A stretch of 64,000 nt of DNA from Stramonita haemastoma (lineage: Eukaryota > Mollusca > Gastropoda > Neogastropoda > Muricidae), in assembly GCA_030674155.1 (NCBI GenBank), contig CM060329.1:14563667-14627666 (forward strand), given 5' to 3'. How positions within the stretch are numbered: the stretch's first letter is position 1; every line of letters begins with the position of its first letter. The notes under the pieces are model-generated. The model saw only the letters and a list, made by a program, of their open reading frames with translations, searched no databases and was not told the origin of the DNA. The translations under genes and the position numbers were made by a program. Positions 23,945-35,639 of the stretch are shown piece by piece.

Positions 23945-24332
23945 AGATCAAGTTTAATGAAACAGAGAGAGAGATTTGATTGGTTTGATTTGATTTGATT
24001 TCTTTTATATCGAGGATAATGGGATAAGCACTCATGTGCTTTTTTACATCCAGTCCCCGTGTGTATGCAGTTTTGTACATGTCATCTGTTCCCACCGGCA
24101 CACGATGACCTACTCTTACGATAAGCGGAACAGGATTTAACGTGTGCGCAAGATGTTCTGCGTGCGTTCGCACACAGGGCCTCGGTTTAAAGTCTCATCC
24201 GAAAGACTTTTGGGGAGAGTGGAGTCAGCACTGATGTTAACTCCATGAGAAAAATCTCCTCGACCAGATTCGAACCCGTATCTTCAAATTGCCAGCGCAA
24301 GGTTCTGACCACTAGGCTATCCGTCCCCCCCC
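23945..24332 (-). mobile_element. SINE family 2, near full length, with pentamer tail
   Basis: Minus-strand head at 24,260-24,325 with A box TAGCCTAGTGGTCAGAACC and a degraded B box (GGGTTCGAATC). The body and terminal hairpin (GCACATGAGTGC) with ATTATCCTCGATATAAAA are complete. The tail on the minus strand is AAATC/AAACC pentamers, short here where the 2.7-kb copy carries a long GGTTT array. Confidence 0.88.
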
Positions 24333-24334
24333 CC

Positions 24335-26955
24335 CTATATATATATATTCATTCACTTTTACCGTAATAGCCATTAAGAGATATTATAAAATGAGAGATA
24401 AGGGGGAAAACCCTTTGGGGCTGTGCTAATCTCCTGTGTTATCTGAGAGCAAATTTTGTTTCAATGTTCTGAAATAGCCACTTCTCGCGGTCCCTGATTT
24501 ATATAGTCAGTGATGTAAAACGACGGGTAACAAAGATTTAAACCACATTCCATGGTCCCAGTCAAAGGGAGAGCTGTCCAGCCTAATTGCCGGACGCCAA
24601 GTCGCCGCTTCCAGCGGGAAAGCAGCTGGTAGGGTGGACGCTTGCCCATCACACTTCAAGTAGACGGCCCCCTTCAGGCATCCTTAGTTAATTTTACTTT
24701 CCCTTCACAGCCTATTGCCTGTGCCGCCCTTAGCAGGTTCCGCAATCAGGGCGGGCTAGTTTCGTTTCACATAATCATCTTTCCAACTTGGTTAGCTCCT
24801 ACTGTGGTTGAACAAGAAGGTGTTATTCAATAAAAACAATACTTGTTCCATCGAAACTTCAGATATGAATGGCGAATATATGTGACAAAATAATCCTCAC
24901 TGGCTAAAGGATACAGCATAAAAGGCACAAAGCCCACAGCGATGTGAAACTTTCAAACGCCATTTTCTCGAAACTGCGTCGAACCACGATAGCGGCTTCT
25001 GGCAGGTAACCCTCGATATATCGCTGCCCTAAATGGTCCTATTTGCAGCGTTTTGAGCAGGGGCTTATGTCACAAACGCGCTGCCCTGTCTTCCAGCGAG
25101 TCAACTTGCCATCTACCATGTCTCTTTCTTCAATAATATTCGAACGTAGCGTTGTCAATTTTTCGATTGCACACTGTAGGGCCTATGTCCTTGTTGTTGA
25201 ATGACAATGGCACATTACTAATTATCACCTTAAGGACAGATTTTTCCCTTTCTGATCCACTGTGCTCCCTAACAATGTAGGGATTTTTGTCTTTAGGTTG
25301 AATATTAATGCACTACACCTCGAGTTAGAAGGGCTATACACGCATCTAAGTTTTTGGTATATGCACGCCACACAAATTTCCAGTTCTTTGTGCACCTTCC
25401 ACAATTTCAAAACCACTTGTTTTTTCGGAGGCAGAGCAAATCTTGGCCACAGAGTAGCTGACTGCTGCTGCTGGCAATTGTTTGTTGAGTAGAAACACTG
25501 GCTCTTACTAGGCCCATGGTGTTTAGCCTTTGCGCCATATTGCCTCGCCTTGCGTGTGACACGCGAAGTATACATGTAACTTTTCACATAACACATGTAC
25601 TGAGTGTCAACCAATTGAAGAAAACAAACTTAAAAGTTAAAGAAAAAAACAAAAAAAATGTAGAGGGTCCTACACGGGAATTCTCTAGATCAGCACTCTA
25701 ATTCCCGTACCGCCTAATTCGGTACTGGAAATCTAGAGTCCTAAACTGATTCCCATTTTCTTAGTAACGAAATTAAGGCATATCTGCATTTAGTCAAGTC
25801 CTAAACACCTTAATCATCTCATAAAGGGCAATTACAAAGCAGATGTCATTTTTGTTTTCATTGGGAGAGTGTAAAAATCAACACTCTTATTTTTTGGAGT
25901 CGCTGCTGCCAAAAAATCGAATCCACGTCTTTATAGGCCTACAAAGAAGGAAGTCAAACCCTCCATGCATTTAGTTATAGTGTCAGTTAACAGCTATATA
26001 AATGATTATGTATACATACAACTTCAATTAATGTACGAACAAAATTGTGTGAAAACCATTTTTTTTTCTTTTTTCACAAAACTGCAACAAGTAAAACAAA
26101 TCGATTTTGAAAAAGGACAAAACATGAATAATAGAAAATTTTTAGATTTTAAAATAAAGCAGCAATGCAAAGCTCTGATTCCAATGGCGGTGATTGAGAC
26201 TAGATAATTATGTCATGCGCAAGTATTTTATAGTTCTAAGTTTTGTTTGTTTCCTTGTTTGTTTTCTATGGCAGAAATCCTTTTCTTTGGTAATGGTATC
26301 ACGAGGGATAGGCCCTATAAATAGCCACTAGTGTTTAAACTGCAGTGCCTTTTTGTACCACATTTGCAATTTTTGTTGTTGTTGTTGTCGGTTTTTTTTT
26401 TTTACTGAATCCGTGATGCTCCACCACAAAACGAGTGGCTTTGCACCTGACCCATTTTTCTGCTAAGAGCCATTTTATGCAGGTGGGGATTTTGAGATTT
26501 TAACTGATTATGGAGCTGTAGCCATTTCCAACTTTGTACGGAAGTATCAAGGCATAATTTTGTTTCCTTTTGCTTTAAAAATGCGTTTAAGATAACCTAA
26601 ACCCTCATGCTGAAACCATTTTGTAATCTAAAACTTGTCATTTTATTATTACTTCTACAGTCAATCATTTTAACTTGCAAAAACTTTTTTACAGAATGGT
26701 TCGATTTTCAATCTTGTTTTATTCATGTTGTATAGCTTGATAACGTGTTAACAACTAAAATTTTACGTCTAGTGCAATTCGACTGATTATATGGTGGAGC
26801 AACACCTGAGTATTGCTATAATTATAGGCTTAGTCAATACTCGTTTCTTATTGTAAAATCAATGCTGCTCTAGTCCTGCAGAGTTCACTACTTATATCTC
26901 TTTTTGCTATTTGTGTCATCTTGGCATGCGATTGGATAAATGAATGAATGAATCA
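24335..26955. other. Longest largely unique stretch; no gene identified
   Basis: Mixed-composition, mostly non-repetitive DNA. Open frames reach 129 codons (25,225-25,614, minus) but show no domain and no recognisable splice pattern. A short GC-richer part at 24,480-24,720 is the only compositional change. If this window holds host gene parts or enhancers, this is the likeliest place. Confidence 0.4.
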
Positions 26956-26959
26956 ATCA

Positions 26960-27005
26960 ATGGGTGACGAGGGACGTTGTGATGGTCGCCACCTCAGCGG
27001 TGGTT
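26960..27005 (+). mobile_element. SINE family 1 short inverted fragment
   Basis: GACGTTGTGATGGTCGCCAC at 26,973 and five further bases are the exact reverse complement of 27,492-27,516 inside the full SINE. It is a short remnant in the opposite orientation. Confidence 0.6.
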
Positions 27006-27188
27006 GTTAATCTTCTCTTCTTGTCTCTTTCGTCAGATGTTTCTGGGAAATATAAGCTCCTCTCGTGTGCCGTACAGCTTGGTCTGTAGAGTTATCTCCG
27101 TCGGCCACACATTCTCCCTCAGGTCGCTGAATAGCGTAACACCTCTGAAGGATGTGCTTGCCATATATATATATATTTTTTTTTTTTT

Positions 27189-27998
27189 GCTGCCTCATCT
27201 TCCGTGACGTCCCCGTCCTACTGTCCCCGCGTAGCTCATTTCAATCTCCCCACTACAGCCATTCCCAGATTCGTTGTGACTCACCCTCAGGGTCAGGAAT
27301 CCACACGGAGCCCATCAGTATAGACCGCTGTAGGGCCACCAGCCAGAGGGGCCCTGCACATCTGCTGGGTTACTTTGGTGGTGTTCATTGGTGCTTGTCC
27401 TGAACTATCATAGGCAGGATACCACCTACTAAGCCCCGTACTAAGGACAGTATTAGCTCAGTCGCGGAATCAGACTGAGTGAGTCACCCACCTGAGGTGG
27501 CGACCATCACAACGTCTCTCCAACGACCGTTCCCCCCGCGAACCCTCAACCCCAAAGGCTTTGACACAAACTCACCACAGGCACAGTAGTGTATGGGGAA
27601 ACCGAATCTGATGTCACCAAAAGACTAGAGCAATGGAGGCCATCGAATAAGTGGCAGTTTCATTATTGCATGACAATCGATTGTAATGAGGATGATGTAA
27701 TGCTGCTGCTGTTGAAGTGTATATGATTTGAGACTACTTGACAAGTTTGTACTACGCTTACTGTCATAATGTATCCCGGCGTCAACCGTCAGAGATACAG
27801 ACACCTGCAGGGTAACACTCTCAAAGTCGCATCCGTAAAGTGGATGAAGCTCGACTGTGTATGGTCCCAGTCTCCCCATTGAGCCCATAGCACACTCACT
27901 CTCGGTAGGGGCCGGCCAGGAGTCTGGAAAATCCCTATGACTTTTATGGGATTCGAACCCGTGACCCTAGGTGCTAACCACTGCACCATGGTAGCTGG
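27189..27998 (-). mobile_element. SINE family 1, full-length reference copy
   Basis: On the minus strand: tRNA-like head with A box CCATGGTGCAGTGGTTAGCA (27,971-27,991) and perfect B box GGGTTCGAATCC (27,949-27,960). A roughly 700-bp body follows, ending in GATGAGGCAGC and an A-run (plus-strand T-run 27,176-27,188). The length, about 810 bp, is unusually long for a SINE. Other copies: 3446, 32,051, 52,035 and 59,390, all minus. Confidence 0.8.
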
Positions 27999-28785
27999 TT
28001 TGCAGTATTGTTTTTACAAGACCTTTTGATGTTGTGACATTCCCGTATCATCTAACTCTTCAAGCAGATGGTAATAAGTCTTCTGGTCACTGGCTAACAG
28101 CCTATGACAAGTGTTCACGATGTCCTCGTGAATAAGGAACCCTACATGCTTATCTTGTTTGTCTACTGAAACATATTTTGTGGTCTTCCTGGGTTGTTGT
28201 TTCTCCCATGTTTTTCCATCTTATTTCACAGAGCCCAAGGATGTGCCACTGATATATGGCGAATCTCATTTGCCTGCTGCTCTTAGTGTTTATACATTCC
28301 AAGTTATGTAGTTTCTGCAATGGATCTTGCTGCGTTGTACACCGGTATTATACTTTCTATCTCTGTCCTGATGTGCAACAGAAAGTATGGTCCTCGGTAA
28401 CCCGGGTGAAGACCGATCCGATATGGAGATTCCGCTTGTTTTTTTCATGGGTGTATCTTGGGTGAATCAAACCTGGCGGAGCCAATCCCCCTCCAAGTCG
28501 GATTTTTTTTTTGGTGAGGTTCACATGTGCAGGTAGTACTAAGTTACATGGTTACCAGTAGCAGAGGAGGCCTCTGACCTGACCTGAAAGTAAAACAACC
28601 ACATGCGCAAAAATGTAACATCTGTAAACTTGGGAACGGGAAAAATCGGATAAAAGTGTTTGAAGAGTAGCAAAAGATCAATGTTACTATTTTAGCTTCT
28701 GATTAACCATAACGTTTTACACGTGTGTGTGATACTTACAGTTCAATTTCTCATATACTACTTAGCGTTTTCATGCAAAATGTGT
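27999..28785. other. No gene seen
   Basis: Ordinary sequence with several short open frames in all phases. No motif is recognised. Confidence 0.35.
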
Positions 28786-28787
28786 GT

Positions 28788-29232
<445 letters not shown>

Positions 29233-29233
29233 G

Positions 29234-30690
29234 TAGTTCAATTTAAAGTCTATTCACACTTGGTGATATTAGACTAAACAAACAAACAAACAAAAAACCT
29301 ACCATAAAATATTTACAGAAGACCTGGAAATAATCCTAGCAATATCAGTGATCAACGGTTTTCTCGAAACTATGTTCAATGGTTCCCTTTGAATTTCAAG
29401 GCCATTTTGTTTGTAAATTAAATTTAAAACTGAACAATGAAAAAGAATATGTTCACAAGATAATGGCTCAGAAGAAGAGCAAGTTGCATAACGGGAATAT
29501 TTGGTCTTCCAAGAATTCAATCGCAACTTATAAATGATGTTAGTAATATGTCTTGAACAGCCTAATATTTCTAATTTTCCATGAAATTTATTCTTATGTA
29601 CATGATTTTCCAATAATGAATTGATTTCACGACAATCAATTTTTAAGTTATGAACTGGGCAATCTCTATTTGCACTTGTTTCGCAAGATTATCTGCTATT
29701 TCATTCCAGTATATTCCGCAGCGGGAAGGAATCCAGCAAAAATCTATTCCGATACCTTTTGTTATGATACAATGTATCAAATATTTTATTTCAAATAATA
29801 AATCTGTTCTTACTTTTGAGCTCCAGTCTTGTAAGCTATATAGTACAGACTTCGAGTCAACATAAAATACGATTTGAAAGAATGCAAAATTACTGTTATT
29901 TATAGTAATCAAAGCCATAAGTATGGCATAGAGCTCAGTGCTGAATATTGAGAAGCCCTTCCCTAGATAGAATGATTTTTTATTTTCAAAGCAGGAATAA
30001 CGAAACCTGATCCTGCACTTAAGTCATAAACAGAACCATCTGTGAAAACTTTTAGATGATTTAGATAATTTGTTTCAAGATGTTGTTTTACATCAGAAGT
30101 CAAAATATTAATATTGTCATTTTTTGTGAATTGTATAATCAATATCAAATTTTGCCTCCCTATGCTCCCACTGTGGTATCTTAGGAACTATTGGTGCAAT
30201 GGGTATTGATGAAATGTCAATATTACACTCTGACAGTAAGTCATCTATGTAATTATGAATAGGACAAAGTGATGAGATATGTTGGGCCCACTTAGGATAA
30301 TCCTTGACTGAATCAATAAGTACTTCAGTTTTTAATGAGTTTGATGCTGAAAGACTTATTGTAACAAATTTAGCTACAGATAAATGGCGATGATCTGATA
30401 GAGAAAGTAAATTAGCTTCTCTATATGATTCAGTGTATTTGTGTGCACTGGAACTCCAAGAGCTAGTTTAATCGATTTACTATCAATGCTTTGCAACTTT
30501 TTCAATAAAAAGGGCGGAGCTGAATAGTAAACCTCCTGCCCATAAACCAACGTTGATCTGACTAGACTAGTTGCTAAGTGAAGGAGAGTCTTAGTGTCCT
30601 GACCCCCATGCTGAACAGCAATAATTTTGAGAAGGTTTAATTGTTTCCTTGCTTTGTTTACTAGATTCTCAATGTAGAATCTCCAATTTA
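29234..30690 (-). pseudogene. LINE family D: RT thumb, RNase H and C-terminus
   Basis: Minus-strand order: KLNWRFYIENLVNKARKQLN (about 30,680), LVRSTLVYGQEVYYSAPPFL and LKKLQSIDSKSIKLALGVPV form the RT thumb. RNase H follows with LKVFTDGSVYDLSAGSGF (Asp), STELYAILMAL (Glu), FYVDSKSVLYSLQDW (Asp) and WIPSRCGIYWNEIADNLAKQ (Asp): all four catalytic acidic residues are kept. The end has the Cys/His segment CEHILFHCSVLN. The 3' untranslated region has a CAAA-type repeat (29,278-29,296) and a terminal motif joining a TG array. Frameshifts split it into at least four frames. It is 5'-truncated at the microsatellite at 30,690. Confidence 0.85.
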
Positions 30691-30691
30691 A

Positions 30692-30787
30692 TTTGGGGTT
30701 TGTGTGTGTGCGAGCACGTTTGTGCCTGTCTGTGTGTATGTGATTGTGTGTGCGTGCGTGCGTGCATGTATGTGTGTGTGCGTGTGA

Positions 30788-30861
<74 letters not shown>

Positions 30862-30867
30862 GGAGTG

Positions 30868-30939
<72 letters not shown>

Positions 30940-31072
30940 CAGAGAGACACAGAGACACAGAGACACAGAGACACAGAGAGACACAGAGACAGAGAATGTG
31001 TGTGTGTATGTGTATGTGTGTGCGTTTGTATGCGCGTGAGTGTGAGAGTAATTGTGTATACTTGATTGTTAT
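30692..31072. repeat. TG / GA / GACA compound array
   Basis: A TG array (to about 30,855), GA (30,870-30,920), GACA and GAGACA units, then TG. It separates two overlapping copies of the RNase H LINE. Confidence 0.95.
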
Positions 31073-31075
31073 CAA

Positions 31076-32035
31076 GTTTTGATCGATCTGTGTATATCCT
31101 TAAGTGATCTGAATAGTGAGTGTCAATGTGAGAATTCACTTAGCTGGCAAGGATGTTAGGTGAATTGCTTTTTGAAAGATTTGTGACACATATCAAATAT
31201 TGGCTTATTCATTTGCCATTCAAGGGTATCTCAAAAAGGTGTAACAGCAAGTACGTTTTCATCAATTTTAGAATAATTGAACATATCCGAAGTAAATGTC
31301 TTAATTGATGTCAGTGATACAATTTACCTCGCTCATTTAGCAAAGTCTATGTCTGATCTTAAGCTAACTTCTTTTCGTGAGAAATTTTCGTTAGAATAGC
31401 ATCTCAAAACATACTTTGCACTACAAAGTTCCCTGTGTTCATGAAGAGGTAGCACTCCTGCTTCCTTGTAAGAGCCCATAGTGGATGCATGAAAAGGAAC
31501 TCGAACTTCAGTGGTTTACTGTCTGATGCACTGAAAAACGCCTCTTGTCCATGTGTCTTGCCTCCAGTGCTATTTACAAACAACTTAAAAAAAACAAAAA
31601 CTCTTTCTTCCTTTATTGTATAGAGCAGATATCATTATACCAAGACAATTTAGTAGTCAAAATATTGCCCAGGAATTTAACGTGTTGGGTGTATTGAATT
31701 TTAGTGTCATCTATAGTAAAAAGGGGGGTCATAACCTGAATTAAAAAGAATCATTTTCAAGAGACAAACTGAGCCTATTTTCTGTCATAAGTGAGTTGAT
31801 TTTATTCAGTTTCGCACTGGTAAAGTTTTTAAAAAATATATATTTTAAAGTTCAGAGTGGGGTATTCCGTTTTGAAGTCACCTTCATCCATAAGGAGATA
31901 TCGTCAGCATACTGAACTAAAACTGAATCTTTTGATAAAAGTTTAGGTAAATCAGCTATTAGTATATTGAATAAAATAGGGGCAATCACTGATCCTTGGG
32001 GTAAACTCATTACCAGAGTCCTTGCATTTGACTAC
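31076..32035 (-). pseudogene. LINE family D, second copy: RT palm to RNase H start
   Basis: Minus strand: MSLPQGSVIAPILFNILIAD (motif B, about 32,010), LVQYADDISLWM (motif C, catalytic Asp pair, about 31,900), HVKFLGNILTTKLSW (about 31,680), AGVLPLHEHRELCSAKYVLR (about 31,460) and THYSDHLRIYTDRSK, the start of RNase H with the first catalytic Asp (about 31,100). It ends there at a microsatellite, and the neighbouring copy restarts upstream at the RT thumb, so the two copies overlap in content. A SINE interrupts it at 32,051-32,780. Confidence 0.82.
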
Positions 32036-32050
32036 CTACCTCTTTTTTTT

Positions 32051-32780
32051 GCTGCCTCATCTACTACTTCGTACCTATCCCTGCTGTTCCCACGCCGCTC
32101 GTTTCAATTTCCCAGCCATACCCAGGTTTGTCTTGTCTCATCCCCAGGGTCTGACGTCCACAGGGAGCTCATCAATATTAGACCGTCGTGGGGCCACCAG
32201 TGGTACATGTTCTGAGCTAACATACGCAGGACACCACCTACTAAGCCCCCTACTAATGACAGTATTAGCTCAGTCGAGGTGGCGACACCACAACGTCCCT
32301 CCACCCACCGTCCCCCTCGAACATCTTACCCCAAAGGCTTCGACACAAACTCACCACAGGCACAGATAAGTGTATGAGGAAACCGAATCTAAGGTCACCA
32401 TGAGACCAGAGCAGCCGGGCACACGGAATCAGAGGCAATTTTTTCATTGCATGATGATCGATGAGAATGAGGATGATGTAATGATGCTGCTGTGGAGGTG
32501 CATCTGCTTTGAGACTCCTTGACAGGCTATACTCTGCGCGTACTGTCATAATATATCCCCGCCATAATATATCCCCGCGTCAACCGGGCTTGAGAGATAC
32601 AGACACCTGCAGTGTTGGTCAGGTAATTTGAGTCTCAAAGTCGCATCCGTAAAGTGGATGAGGCTCGACTGTGTGGTCCCAGTCTCCCCATTGAGCCGAC
32701 AGCACACTCTCTCTGGATTACGAACCCGCTACCTTTCAGTCTGGAATCGAAGGCGCTAATCACTGCACCATGGTGGCTGG
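32051..32780 (-). mobile_element. SINE family 1, inserted in LINE RT
   Basis: Minus-strand copy with A box CCATGGTGCAGTGATTAGCG and a B box damaged by one base (GGGTTCGTAATCC). It matches the 27.2-kb copy in order through the body and ends with GATGAGGCAGC and an A-run. It splits the host RT between the segment reading DLFRQ (32,800) and MSLPQGS (32,010). The junctions are imprecise; only a short TACCTC is shared by the flanks. Confidence 0.82.
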
Positions 32781-33101
32781 TCGTACCTCCTATTCTTGTC
32801 TGAATAGGTCTGTCTTCCAGGAAATGTTCGATGAAATTTTAAACATATAACCTGAAATTCCAAAAGTTTTTAATTTATGTAAAAGTTGATAATGCCCTAC
32901 ATGCTCATATGCTTTTCTGAGATCAAAGAATGTTGGGAGAATGCCTTTACATCTGGCAATCTGTTGTTTGACTTGTGTTGTGAGTTTTACTAAGTGCTCA
33001 ATAGCTGATCAACCTTTTCTAAATCCAGCTTGATTGATAGGAATTGTCTTGTATTTCTCACAAAAATTAAAATAATCCTTTCCAAAAGTTTGCATGTATG
33101 G
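32781..33101 (-). pseudogene. LINE family D RT fingers
   Basis: Minus strand reads CKLLERIILI (from the junction at 33,101), then after a frame change PINQAGFRKG, AIEHLVKLTTQVKQQIARCK, and GILPTFFDLRKAYEHVGH (motif A with the catalytic Asp). It belongs to the same copy as 31,076-32,035 and 33,896-35,300. Confidence 0.8.
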
Positions 33102-33112
33102 GATGTCAGTGC
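33102..33112. repeat. Target-site duplication GATGTCAGTGC, left copy
   Basis: An 11-bp match to 33,885-33,895. It lies in host RT codons for the IALTS region; removing the insert and one copy rejoins IALTS-HTCKLLERI. Confidence 0.85.
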
Positions 33113-33884
33113 AAACAAGAACTGCAAATCCTCACAGACAATCTAACAGATCGAGCGAGCCCATACGGCATGGAGGTCAGTACAGAGAAATCAAAGATCA
33201 TGGTCAACAGCGCAAGTAATGACAGCACGGAAATAAAGATGAATGGAGAAATACTGAAAGAGGTGAGCCAATTCAATACTTAGGCTCCATCCTAACCAAA
33301 GATGGCACATCAAACAATGAAGTGAAAGCTCGCATTGCAACAGCAACATCTGACTCGAGAGGATCATCAGAAGCAACAACATCAGCTTCTGCACCAAATA
33401 CCACCTCTACAAATCCCTCGTGATATCTATCCTCCTATATGGCTGTGAATCATTGACTCTGACAGCAGAGTTAGAGAGGAGAATCCAAGCATTCGAGAGC
33501 AAGTGCCACAGAAGACTCCTCAAAATACCATACAAAGAACACAAGACTAATAACTATGTGAAAGAATAAATCAAAAAGCGTGTGGGCCCCCAAGAACCTT
33601 TGCTCTCCACCATAAAGAGGAGAAAGCTGATGTGGTTTGGTCACACCACAAGACATAACACCTTAGCAAAAACTTTCCTGCAAGGAACAGTCAAGGGCAA
33701 GTGACGAAGAGGCCGCCAAAAGAAATCATGGATTGACAACATCAAAGACTGGACCGCCCAACCCCTGCAAACACCTCCTACTAGCCACACAGGATGTGAA
33801 GCCTGGAAAAAGATCTCTGTTGCGTCTTCTTTCATGTCCCCCCTACGTCCTTTGGGACATGGGACTGAGTGAGTGAGTGAGTGT
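33113..33884 (+). pseudogene. LINE family E 3' fragment nested in the family D LINE
   Basis: The insert is 772 bp between 11-bp TSDs. Plus-strand frames read RASPYGMEVSTEKSKIMV, LGSILTKDGTSNNEVKARIA, YGCESLTLTAELERRIQAFE, VGPQEPLLSTIKRRKLMWFG and a C-terminal RRGRQKKSWIDNIKDW. This is the RT thumb and C-terminal region of a widespread LINE group with YGMEISxxKTK and TIKRRKLxWFGH motifs. The 3' end carries CTTTGGGACATGGGACTGAG and a GAGT tail (33,867-33,883). A frameshift near 33,285 and internal stops make it inactive; it is 5'-truncated before the RT core. Confidence 0.88.
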
Positions 33885-33895
33885 GATGTCAGTGC

Positions 33896-35300
33896 TATAG
33901 GTGTTTTTATCTGTTCCTGGTTTTCCTTTCTTATGAACTGGTTCAACAACAGACTGTTTCCAAATGAGTGGAAACTGACCTTCACTCCAACACTTTTGGG
34001 AAAAAAGATATAAAAAGCTGACCCAATTAGGAGGAAGATGACGTATTATTTCATTAGAAACTCCATCAAGCCCTACTTGCTGTTTTCTTGTCACAGAGAT
34101 TATTAATACATGCTTTTACTTCCTGTAACCTAAGGGGTGCATTAACATAATGATTTTGTAGGCTGTCAAGACCATTAGTGTTGTGTCTGATGCTCAACTC
34201 TTGTTTATATTTTCTTTTTTTTCTGACAAGCCAGTTCTAAAACTGTTGTTTGGTAAACATTTAGCTTTTTCAGAATTAAAAGGTAGATCTGAGTTTTTTT
34301 TAATCTAATGGGACACTGTAGTAAGTTTATGCTATTTTTCATTACTTTTATTTTCCCCCACACTTTCTGCAGATCCTTGTTGTTTGACATGCAAAATGAT
34401 TACCAATATTGTTTCTTTGCCTCTGCAGCAATTCTGTTTAATCTGTTTTTGGCTTTTTTCATTTCTGTATAATTTGATTCAGATCCATTCTTTAAGTACT
34501 ATGTTAGTTGTTGTTTGTTTGTTTTTTTAAAAACTTTTTTTGCATTTTGACAGTTATCATTCCATCATACATTGCCAATACTTTTATGACACGTTATTTG
34601 TTTACATTTAGGAACAGAATAACTTGCTGCTGATGAAACTGCATTTATAAAAGATTATATAGGCTATCAATATACTGACTATCGATATCTGGTGTGATAT
34701 ATATATAATAGAAGATTTGTAAATTTATCCCAGTTAGCACGTTTATCTTTTTTGAATCTACTAACAGTGATCTATCAAGTTTTGCTCTAGTCAAAACACT
34801 ACAAATGATCACTGTTGAGAGAATAAGTTAATGGATTCCACTCACACTATGGAATTAGTTCAGGAGAGACTAGTGATAGATCAATGGCAGTTGTTCAGGC
34901 ATGCGTGTTACACAGCCATCATTTAAAAGACATAGGGATGAATCAACTAAATTTTCAACAATACGATTACTTGTAAAAAATTTGACAATCTTTCTCCCAG
35001 AAAGGCGAGTGGGCATTAAAGTCACCTACAGTGATATACTTCTTGCTGTGATCTTCCTGTAATGTACGACCCATTCCGTGTTAGTATCAGTCGGCCCTTG
35101 GGGCAAATAAACAGACACTATGGTTAATGACGAGGTATTAAATGGAATAGGTATTAAATAGAATAGACACAGCCATGAATGTAAGTTAAAAATGTGGAGT
35201 GGTGCACGACTGGGGCATGTAGTGTATAAATTATCACCCCTATAGGCACATGGGTGTGTTGATTTTCCCAGTGGTATCAGCCTGCTGATGGATTAGAGGA
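33896..35300 (-). pseudogene. LINE family D endonuclease and RT N-terminus
   Basis: Minus strand from the right: SSLTIVSVYLPQGPTDTNTE, SLGDFNAHSPFWERKIVKFF (GDxNAHxP endonuclease core, 35,004-35,026), a 700-bp region of broken frames with KVWGKIKVMKNSINL near 34,370, then KQQVGLDGVSNEIIRHLPPN and GQFPLIWKQSVVEPVHKKGK (RT fingers, about 34,085-33,920). The endonuclease makes the nick used for priming. Stops and frameshifts are frequent. The SGNH-type ORF1 lies just beyond at higher coordinates on the same strand. Confidence 0.8.
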
Positions 35301-35639
35301 TAGAAATAACCAGAGATTTTGGGTAGTTTTTCTTTTTTTACGTTTAACAACCGAATGGCTAGGATACCATAGTCGTTCTCTGCAAGATGTTGAAAAAGAT
35401 AATCGCAATTTCTATACAGTGATCAAGAATTCTATTGAAATATTTTAAAAACTTTTTCCCATTATAAGAAGACTGCTTGTTAGTGAATATTTATGATAAG
35501 AATGAACTTGACCTTGACATAAGACGTAAATGGAAAGAAGACAAAAGGTGAGCTAAAAATTAATATGGTGATCAGTTAGTCAATCAATATTTGAGAACAT
35601 CAATAAAATGTCTCAGGGGAAAATGCACTATAAAAAAAG

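Noticed and set aside
25225..25614. 129-codon minus-strand open frame
   Set aside because: No domain, no repeat copy, no splice context, overlapping frames on the other strand; compatible with chance.
32040..32795. Precise TSD for the SINE at 32.05 kb
   Set aside because: The flanks share only about six bases (TACCTC) in a repetitive context, too little to claim.
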